From Candidatus Coatesbacteria bacterium RBG_13_66_14 (GTDB lineage Bacteria > RBG-13-66-14): a DNA stretch of 5,029 nt. This document shows, in pieces, positions 1 to 4,611 of the stretch. Numbering within the stretch: the first letter of the stretch is position 1; every line of letters begins with the position of its first letter. Below the pieces are notes generated by a model that did not search any database, had not been told where the DNA came from, and saw nothing but the letters and a program-made list of their open reading frames with translations. The stretch spans positions 4,447 through 9,475 of the forward strand of contig MFAF01000083.1 in NCBI GenBank assembly GCA_001774505.1, written 5' to 3'. A program made the position numbers and the translations under genes.

Positions 1-2641
1 CCAGCTCGCCGGTCTGGAGGGTCGAGACGCGGCGCCCGGCCAGATCGAAGACGGCCAGGGTCACGTCCTGCTCCTCGGGCAGGGAGAAGGTGAAGTTGAC
101 CCTGCCGGAGGCCGGGTTCGGGAAGGGCTTGTCGAGCGACAGGGCCAGCTCGGCGGAGGGATGGTAGGACACCTCGGCGGGACCGTAGGAAACGGTCGTC
201 CCGTCGGACGTGATGCCCTCGATGTAGTAGTCGTAGTCGCCCTCTTCGGGCCGGTCGAGCCAGGCCCCGATTATGCCGCCCCGGAGCGGTTCGGTGTTGA
301 GGCGGAACCTGGAGAGGCCGTCACCCTCCGCGGCGCGGTAGACGTTGAACCCGGCGAAGCCGGAGTCCGCGGTCCATGTCAGCATGACGCCGTCCGATGT
401 GATTTTGGTCTCGATGGCGACCCAGGAGGCGCTCGCCTCGGGTACGCTCACCTGGATGTCGTCCACGTACCAACCCTCGTAGGTGGTGTCGTCGGCGTCG
501 GAGACGAACCGGAAGCGCAGTTGCACCACGGTGTCGGCGTAGGCGGTCAGGTTGAGCGACCATTCCTTCCATGAGTATTGGATGCCGTCGTGTTTCTTGA
601 TGAGGATCCAGTCGGCGCCGTTGTTGATTTCAACGTAGCCGATATCGTGGGCGTATTGGAGCTCGTGCCATGTCCAGTAGCGCAGCTCCGCGGCGTCCGG
701 GTCCACGTACACCGGGGGCGAGTAGAGGGAGGCGTTGATGCCGTTACCGTAGTCCTCGGCGCCCAGCCCCCCGCACTTCCACGCATGCGTGGGCGAATGC
801 GAGCGGTAATCATCAATGTGCCACTGATCGTTGTCGCCGGAATGGCTCCAGTACCACTCCCCGCCCTCGACGTCGTCGTCTATCATGTCGGCCGGCGAGA
901 AGAGGGTGAAGAAGAGGTCCTGGGAGTCGAAACCCTGGGATTGCACCGTCAGGGTGAACTCGTATGAGTTGGGGGTCTCGGCCCCGACGCTCACGTCGAA
1001 GCCGAAGGTGGACGAAGCGGTGCCGCCGGCGGGAACGGTGCCGAAGTCGCCGTCGCCGTCGGTGATCGTGACGTCGGGGCTGGAGCAGGTGAGGGCGCCC
1101 GTGGTGCTCGGTCCGGGGCCCTCTCCGATGTTCTCGATGGTGACCTCGATTTCCACGGACTCACCGGGCTCGATCAGGCCGTCGGAGTCGGTGTCCGCGG
1201 TGACGGTCACGCTGTCGAGCTCGAAGTCGGGCTCCTGGGGAGGTGGTTCACCCAGGGATTCCACCGCGGCCAGGACGTCTATACGACCCGAACCGTAGCT
1301 GTTGTCCTTGCCCACATCACCGAGGTCAACTGCGGTGTCCTCCAGGATCTGCTTCAGCTCCTCGGGGGTCAGCGTGGGATCGGCGTCCAGAAGGAGGGCG
1401 CAGGCGCCGGCGACGTGAGGGGTCGCCATGGAGGTGCCGTTCCACCCGCTCTCATAGGCGGTGTCTGAGGAGATGTAGCAGCTCTTGATGTTTACGCCGG
1501 GGGCGGATACGTCGGGCTTGATGCAGTCGTCGTCGCCCCACTCGTCGGTCGGGCCGCGGCTGGAGAAGCCGGCGATGACGTCGTTGATGTCGGTGGCGCC
1601 GACGCAGATGACCTCGGGCACGTTGCCGGGTGTGCGCAGGGTTTGCGGGTTGGGGCCTTCGTTGCCGGCCGCGATGACCAGGGCCGTTCCCGCGGCGATG
1701 GCGTTCTGGGCGTTGGTGCGCCAGGTGGGCTTATCGGGGTTCCAGGAGTCTATCCAGCCCAGGGAATTGGAGACCACGTCCACGCCCCAATTTACCGCGC
1801 CTTGCCAGGAGGCCCAGACGGACAGCTCACCCTGGTGGTTGCCGTACATGTAAAGGCGGTGGGCGCCGTAGGTGAAGTCTGGCGCCACACCGGCCTGGGT
1901 GCCGGCGGTGCCGTCGGAGCCGACGCTGCCCGCGCAGTGCGTGCCGTGCTCCTCGCCTCCCTGAAAGTAGGGGTCGGAGTCATTGTCCGCGTAATCGTAG
2001 CTGATCGAGGAGTCGTAATGGCTGTAGAGGTCTTGGTGCGTGTAGCGCTGCCCCGTGTCACCGATGACGACGGAGGCGTCTGCGCCGGTGTAACTCAGGT
2101 CCCAGACCGCGGGGGCGTTGACCTTATCCACGCCCCAGGCGATCTCGCGGCCGTTGTCGTAAACGGTGATAGGTTCCACGCTTTCCCCGGCCTCGAATCC
2201 GAGCCCGATCCACTGCCCCTCGCCGTCGGCGCCGCGGGTGATGCGGGCCACCTCGGGTCGTTGGGCCACTTCGAGGACCGCTTCCGGGGTCAGCTCGGCG
2301 TAGACGAAGTTGGAGATCCAGAAAGGCCTGTAGGCGCCCACCGAACCGTCCGCCTGGTTGGCGGCCAGCCACCGAAGCAGGTCCTCCTGCTCGGTTGCGG
2401 CCACGCTCTTGAGCCAACTGACGACGGCCGCCCGGGCCTCGTCCTTCGTACGGCCGAGCCAGAGCTGGGCCGTCGTCGCCCGGTCGAGCTGGGTCCGCAG
2501 GGTGATATAGCAGGGAAGCAGCTCGCTGTCGGCGCTTGTGGCCATATAGCCCTGGATGTAATCGGTGAGCTTGGCCTCGGGCTCCACGGCGTAGGAGCCG
2601 ATGGCAAGGGCTAAGACTAACAATACCAATATCTTCCGCAT
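1..2641 (-). CDS. Secreted S8 (subtilisin-family) serine protease, bacillopeptidase F-like, multidomain; C-terminus cut by window edge
   Basis: The minus-strand frame stays open for 880 codons from the ATG at 2641 to base 1, so the C-terminus is missing. Residues 1-18 are a signal peptide (MRK, hydrophobic core, likely cut after SYA). Residues about 40-135 look like an inhibitory propeptide ending in FWISN and RPEVARI, as in bacillopeptidase F. The catalytic domain spans about 165-460: Asp195 in GDTG, His232 in HGTH, oxyanion Asn327 in AAGNEG and Ser404 in GTSMATPH, so it should be active. After it come a CARDB/DUF11-like module (about 472-580, with DSDGLIEPGE), a MAM or immune-inhibitor-A-like beta sandwich (about 585-735, ending GWYVDDIQV), an FnIII-like domain (about 740-826) and the start of a Por/FlgD-type sorting domain (about 832 on, with PFPNP and FDLAGRRV). 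Expected role: degradation of proteins outside the cell or on its surface; the substrate is unknown. The family assignment is firm, bacillopeptidase F likeness is moderate, and the domain borders are estimates from reading. Confidence 0.94.
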   Translation of the reverse strand, partial: MRKILVLLVLALAIGSYAVEPEAKLTDYIQGYMATSADSELLPCYITLRTQLDRATTAQLWLGRTKDEARAAVVSWLKSVAATEQEDLLRWLAANQADGSVGAYRPFWISNFVYAELTPEAVLEVAQRPEVARITRGADGEGQWIGLGFEAGESVEPITVYDNGREIAWGVDKVNAPAVWDLSYTGADASVVIGDTGQRYTHQDLYSHYDSSISYDYADNDSDPYFQGGEEHGTHCAGSVGSDGTAGTQAGVAPDFTYGAHRLYMYGNHQGELSVWASWQGAVNWGVDVVSNSLGWIDSWNPDKPTWRTNAQNAIAAGTALVIAAGNEGPNPQTLRTPGNVPEVICVGATDINDVIAGFSSRGPTDEWGDDDCIKPDVSAPGVNIKSCYISSDTAYESGWNGTSMATPHVAGACALLLDADPTLTPEELKQILEDTAVDLGDVGKDNSYGSGRIDVLAAVESLGEPPPQEPDFELDSVTVTADTDSDGLIEPGESVEIEVTIENIGEGPGPSTTGALTCSSPDVTITDGDGDFGTVPAGGTASSTFGFDVSVGAETPNSYEFTLTVQSQGFDSQDLFFTLFSPADMIDDDVEGGEWYWSHSGDNDQWHIDDYRSHSPTHAWKCGGLGAEDYGNGINASLYSPPVYVDPDAAELRYWTWHELQYAHDIGYVEINNGADWILIKKHDGIQYSWKEWSLNLTAYADTVVQLRFRFVSDADDTTYEGWYVDDIQVSVPEASASWVAIETKITSDGVMLTWTADSGFAGFNVYRAAEGDGLSRFRLNTEPLRGGIIGAWLDRPEEGDYDYYIEGITSDGTTVSYGPAEVSYHPSAELALSLDKPFPNPASGRVNFTFSLPEEQDVTLAVFDLAGRRVSTLQTGEL

Positions 2642-2645
2642 AGAG

Positions 2646-2650
2646 CCTCC
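2646..2650 (-). promoter_or_regulatory. Ribosome binding site of the S8 protease
   Basis: On the minus strand GGAGG lies 4 nt before the ATG at 2641. The spacing is a little short, but the match is strong. The ATG is followed directly by a signal peptide, so this start is well supported. Confidence 0.75.
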
Positions 2651-2675
2651 ATTGGCGTGGGTTCTTTTTTTGTAA

Positions 2676-2716
2676 AGGTTGGCCTGCGTGAAGTTACAAC
2701 CTTCACAGGCTAACCT
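2676..2716. repeat. Imperfect 16-bp inverted repeat at the protease promoter and 5' leader
   Basis: The left arm 2676-2693 and right arm 2701-2716 pair over 16 positions around a 7-base loop (TTACAAC). The inner GTGAAG/CTTCAC and the outer AGGTT/AACCT blocks are perfect. There is one G-T wobble (2681 with 2711) and a 2-base bulge (2686-2687). On the minus strand the outer edge of the repeat forms the putative -10 element, and most of the repeat would lie in the transcribed leader. There is no T-run after the stem on either strand, so it is unlikely to be an intrinsic terminator. It could be an operator, an mRNA-stabilising 5' hairpin or a dispersed repeat. Confidence 0.75.
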
Positions 2717-2740
2717 AGCGGAAAAAATCCAAATTGTCAA
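2712..2740 (-). promoter_or_regulatory. Putative sigma-70-type promoter of the protease gene
   Basis: On the minus strand a perfect TTGACA (-35, 2735-2740) is followed by a 17-base spacer and TAGGTT (-10, 2712-2717). The -10 matches TATAAT at only three positions, but these are the most conserved ones (first, second and last). The predicted start is near 2705, which gives a leader of about 64 nt. The weak -10 suggests that an activator or another form of control may be needed. Confidence 0.5.
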
Positions 2741-2747
2741 ATTTATC

Positions 2748-2759
2748 TTCGCGCGCGAA
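2748..2759. repeat. 12-bp perfect CG-rich palindrome upstream of the protease promoter
   Basis: TTCGCGCGCGAA is a perfect palindrome whose edge is 7 bases upstream of the TTGACA -35 element. It lies in otherwise AT-rich DNA. The position suits a transcription factor site, but a chance origin cannot be excluded. Confidence 0.4.
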
Positions 2760-2840
2760 AGGGCTGATAGTTAGTTTCTTACCAATAAACCATCCCGAGG
2801 TCGTCGTGCAGGCATAGTTCTACCCTGCAAGAAGCGTGCG

Positions 2841-2865
2841 AAAAAGGGGGTGCGGCCCCCTTTTT
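2841..2865. terminator. Intrinsic terminator of dnaA, symmetric and possibly bidirectional
   Basis: AAAAAGGGGG and CCCCCTTTTT pair perfectly over 10 bp around a 5-base loop (TGCGG on the plus strand). The G:C stem is followed by five Ts on both strands. It begins about 20 bases after the dnaA stop codon at 2886-2888 in the direction of dnaA transcription, so it should end the dnaA message before the protease gene. By symmetry it could also stop plus-strand transcription entering dnaA from the other side. Confidence 0.88.
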
Positions 2866-2885
2866 GTAAACATTCCACGGAGGGC

Positions 2886-4193
2886 CTAGTCGCCGCCGGC
2901 GCTGGCGATGCGTTCCAGCTTGCTCACCAGGGCGGCCGTGTCGGGGTCGTTTTCCACCACATCGCGGATTTTATTGTAGCTGTGGATGACGGTGGAGTGG
3001 TCGCGTCCGCCGAACTGGAGCCCGATTTCATGGAGCTTCGCGTCGGTCAGGTTTCGCGCCAGGTACATGGCCACCTGGCGCGGGAATACGACGGACGCGT
3101 TGCGCGTTTTGGATAAAAGCTCGCCCAGCGCGACCTCGAAATGGTCGCAGACAACCCGCTGGATCGTCCCGATGGAGACCCGGGGAGTTTCGCGGCCGAG
3201 GATGTTGGACAGAACGTCGCGGGCCATCTTGGCGGAGATCGGCTGCTCGCTGATGGCGCTGAAGGCCGAGAGGCGCAGGATCGCCCCCTCGATGGTGCGG
3301 ATGTTCGACCGCACCCGCTGGGCGATGAGGTCAACCACCTCGTCGGGGAGGCGAATGCCCTCGTTCTCGGCCTTGGCCTGGATGATGGCGATGCGGGTTT
3401 CGATGTCCGGCGGCTGGATGTCTATCACCAGGCCCCATTCGAAACGGGTGACCAGCCGCTCGTCGAGCTTGATCTCCGCCGGCGGGCGGTCCGAGGTGAA
3501 GACGATCTGCTTCGAGTTGTTGTACAGGGTGTTGAAGGTATGGAAGAGTTCCTCCAGCGTCGCCTCTTTCCCGGCCAGAAACTGGAGGTCGTCTATTAAA
3601 AGGATGTCCAGGTTGCGGTACTTGGCCCGCAGGTCCGAGGAGCGGTCATAGCGGATGGCCTCGATGAATTCGTTGGTGAACTCCTCGCTGGTGACGTAGG
3701 CGGTCCGCAGCTCCCTGCGCGACTGGAAGGATTCGTGGCCGATGGCGTGGAGGAGGTGGGTCTTGCCCAGCCCCACGCCGGCATAGATGAAGAGCGGATT
3801 GTAAATTTGGCCGGGCCGCTCGACGATGGCCTGGGCGGCAGCGTAGGCGGTGGAGTTACCGCGCCCGACGACGAAGCTCTCGAAGGTGTACTTGGGATTG
3901 TACGGGTTGCGGGGCGAGATCTGCGTCTTTCCCCCTCCGTTGTTCCGGGCCACCAGGACGACCTCGAGGGCCTGGCCGCTGACGCTCGCGAACTCACCCG
4001 CTATCTGTTCGAGGTAGGTCGAACCCAACCAGTCCACGTAGCGCTGGTTGGGCACCTCAAGGGTGACGATATCCTCATTCAAGGACCGGGGCTTGATGAG
4101 GGAGATGTAGGATTTGTAATGGTACGGGTCTATTCGGGGTTTCAGGTTTCCGGAGACCTGGGCCCAGAGATCCTTAAGCCGGTCCATGTTCAT
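2886..4193 (-). CDS. dnaA: Chromosomal replication initiator protein DnaA
   Basis: This is a complete 435-residue AAA+ initiator that binds DnaA boxes at oriC, melts the origin and loads the helicase. Domain I is residues 1 to about 82, followed by a very short linker (about 83-98, NNGGGKTQ region). The AAA+ core has Walker A GVGLGKTH (139-146), Walker B with Asp201-Asp202, sensor 1 TSD (233-235), the box VII arginine finger Arg250 in RFEWGL, and sensor 2 Arg299 in NIRTIEGA. Domain IV (about 335-435) carries the DNA-binding signature GGRDHSTVIHS (396-405). All key ATPase residues are present. In domain I the usual Phe-x-x-Trp is Tyr26...Tyr29. The gene diverges from waaA across a candidate oriC and is followed by a terminator; dnaN is not adjacent. 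The start could be Met3 (ATG at 4187), since GGA at 4197-4199 is 9 nt from it but only 3 nt from Met1. Confidence 0.99.
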   Translation of the reverse strand: MNMDRLKDLWAQVSGNLKPRIDPYHYKSYISLIKPRSLNEDIVTLEVPNQRYVDWLGSTYLEQIAGEFASVSGQALEVVLVARNNGGGKTQISPRNPYNPKYTFESFVVGRGNSTAYAAAQAIVERPGQIYNPLFIYAGVGLGKTHLLHAIGHESFQSRRELRTAYVTSEEFTNEFIEAIRYDRSSDLRAKYRNLDILLIDDLQFLAGKEATLEELFHTFNTLYNNSKQIVFTSDRPPAEIKLDERLVTRFEWGLVIDIQPPDIETRIAIIQAKAENEGIRLPDEVVDLIAQRVRSNIRTIEGAILRLSAFSAISEQPISAKMARDVLSNILGRETPRVSIGTIQRVVCDHFEVALGELLSKTRNASVVFPRQVAMYLARNLTDAKLHEIGLQFGGRDHSTVIHSYNKIRDVVENDPDTAALVSKLERIASAGGD

Positions 4194-4253
4194 TTTTCCG
4201 TTCGTCGTTTGCCGGTTGACGCCGATTGGGAAACGGTTTGATTGAGAGGGGAT

Positions 4254-4282
4254 TTTTTAAGGCGCGTCACGGAATTTGTCCA
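4254..4282 (-). promoter_or_regulatory. Putative dnaA promoter with the -35 inside a DnaA box
   Basis: On the minus strand TGGACA (-35, five of six consensus bases, 4277-4282) is followed by a 17-base spacer and TAAAAA (-10, four of six, 4254-4259). The predicted start near 4247 gives a leader of about 54 nt. The -35 lies within the DnaA box at 4276-4284, so bound DnaA would block RNA polymerase. This fits DnaA autorepression as known in other bacteria. Confidence 0.5.
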
Positions 4283-4284
4283 CA
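4276..4284 (+). promoter_or_regulatory. DnaA box TTGTCCACA
   Basis: This 9-mer differs from TTATCCACA at one position and is identical to the preferred box of high-GC Streptomyces. It overlaps the putative dnaA -35. Its GTCCAC core is also the left arm of an inverted repeat with GTGGAC at 4291-4296 (7-base gap). Confidence 0.72.
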
Positions 4285-4351
4285 AAAACCGTGGACTTTA
4301 TTTTTAGGTAACTCGTGGGTTTAGACGGGCCGGGTGCGGAGGCGTGGGGAG

Positions 4352-4360
4352 TTGTCAACC
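4352..4360 (+). promoter_or_regulatory. Weak DnaA box-like site TTGTCAACC
   Basis: It has two mismatches to TTGTCCACA. It starts 21 bases before the perfect box at 4373 and has the same orientation, about two helical turns away. The spacing is what gives this degenerate site weight; alone it would not be convincing. Confidence 0.35.
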
Positions 4361-4372
4361 AAGAGGCACTCT

Positions 4373-4381
4373 TTATCCACA
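4373..4381 (+). promoter_or_regulatory. Perfect consensus DnaA box TTATCCACA
   Basis: This is an exact match to the high-affinity bacterial DnaA box, located in the dnaA-waaA intergenic region. It is the strongest single mark of oriC in the window. Confidence 0.9.
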
Positions 4382-4383
4382 AG

Positions 4384-4392
4384 TTGTTAACA
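4384..4392 (+). promoter_or_regulatory. Weak DnaA box-like site TTGTTAACA
   Basis: It has two mismatches to TTGTCCACA and starts 11 bases after the perfect box, in the same orientation and about one helical turn on. It contains the palindrome TGTTAACA, so it could be read on either strand. It may be a low-affinity site filled cooperatively from the strong box. Confidence 0.35.
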
Positions 4393-4440
4393 CCAGACGT
4401 AACAGCGATTTATGTTAGCACAGCCGTAAAATCGGCTCAA

Positions 4441-4481
4441 GGGGGTGAGTGGGGTTTTTTACCCCAGCGGGGGTGTAAGGG
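4441..4481 (+). repeat. G-tract and hairpin segment in oriC
   Basis: Four G-runs (4441-4445, 4451-4454, 4469-4473, 4479-4481) lie on the plus strand. Between the second and third, TGGGGT (4450-4455) and ACCCCA (4461-4466) form a perfect 6-bp stem with a TTTTT loop. Either a hairpin or, less surely, a G-quadruplex with one long loop is possible. It separates the DnaA box cluster from the AT-rich segment. Confidence 0.45.
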
Positions 4482-4483
4482 CT

Positions 4484-4526
4484 TGGATTACAACGAGGAA
4501 AAAATTTATCGTGAATTTAATCACCA
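4484..4526. other. AT-rich segment, candidate DNA unwinding element
   Basis: This is one of the most AT-rich stretches of the window and lies about 90 bases beyond the DnaA box cluster. It includes A-runs and two AATTTA copies 11 bases apart (4503-4508 and 4514-4519). An AT-rich stretch near DnaA boxes is where origins usually melt. A shorter AT-rich run at 4296-4308 is an alternative. Confidence 0.4.
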
Positions 4527-4576
4527 AGGGATACCCCGTGGACGGGTTTTTCATGTGAGCCGGACGCCGCGCCGCC

Positions 4577-4605
4577 TTTACTCACCCCGTGAAGCGTCGT
4601 ATAAT
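4577..4605 (+). promoter_or_regulatory. Strong promoter of waaA, predicted leaderless transcript
   Basis: TTTACT (-35, four of six, 4577-4582), a 17-base spacer and a perfect TATAAT (-10, 4600-4605) lie directly before the waaA ATG at 4612. With the usual 6-7 base distance from the -10, transcription should start at or next to the A of the ATG. No Shine-Dalgarno sequence is present, which agrees with a leaderless mRNA. Confidence 0.75.
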
Positions 4606-4611
4606 CCGCCC

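Larger units (their letters stand above)
2642..2885. other. Intergenic region between dnaA and the protease gene
   Basis: This stretch of about 244 bases has no credible gene on either strand. It is clearly richer in A and T than the flanking genes, especially at 2661-2676, 2721-2749 and 2768-2790. From right to left, in the direction of transcription, it holds the dnaA terminator (2841-2865), a short inverted repeat TGCAGG-N11-CCTGCA (2807-2829), a CG-rich palindrome (2748-2759), a putative promoter (2712-2740), a long inverted repeat (2676-2716) and the protease ribosome binding site. Confidence 0.8.
4194..4611. other. Candidate chromosomal replication origin (oriC) between dnaA and waaA
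   Basis: About 418 bases without a gene lie between the divergent dnaA and waaA. The stretch is AT-richer than the GC-rich genes on each side. It contains a perfect DnaA box TTATCCACA (4373-4381), a TTGTCCACA box (4276-4284), two weaker box-like 9-mers phased with the perfect one, a G-tract/hairpin segment (4441-4481) and an AT-rich segment (4484-4526). Location next to dnaA plus consensus boxes is the classic oriC pattern. I found no clear run of DnaA-trio motifs, and the number of strong boxes is low, so the exact melting site is uncertain. Confidence 0.78.

Noticed and set aside
161..1853. Several plus-strand open frames opposite the protease C-terminal half (161-574, 578-967, 831-1298, 1243-1488, 1485-1853)
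   Set aside because: All overlap the continuous minus-strand protease frame and look like GC-rich shadow frames without motifs or ribosome binding sites.
1643..2614. 323-codon plus-strand open frame opposite the protease gene
   Set aside because: It is antisense to a protease with complete catalytic motifs. The translation is low-complexity, rich in Gly, Val, Ala and Asp as expected from the complement of GC-rich codons, and shows no recognisable domain.
2676..2716. Inverted repeat considered as an intrinsic terminator
   Set aside because: Neither strand has a T-run immediately after the stem. On the minus strand the stem is followed by TTTACAAAAAAAG.
2807..2829. TGCAGG-N11-CCTGCA inverted repeat as an operator
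   Set aside because: Six-base arms with an 11-base gap, about 70 bases upstream of the protease -35, are too weak to support as a separate feature; noted only in the intergenic entry.
2850..4241. Open frames overlapping dnaA on both strands (for example 2986-3651 plus, 3735-4241 plus, 3596-3997 minus)
   Set aside because: dnaA is unambiguous over this interval; these frames are shadows with no family resemblance.
4414..4422. GTTAGCACA as a further DnaA box
   Set aside because: It has four mismatches to the consensus; only the CACA end agrees.
4382..4440. DnaA-trio run next to the DnaA boxes
   Set aside because: No series of three or more trio repeats could be read on either strand next to the boxes.
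4536..4543. CCGTGGAC, second copy of the sequence beside the DnaA box, as a reverse DnaA box
   Set aside because: The complete 9-mer has too many mismatches at the AT end; the shared GTGGAC core alone is not sufficient.
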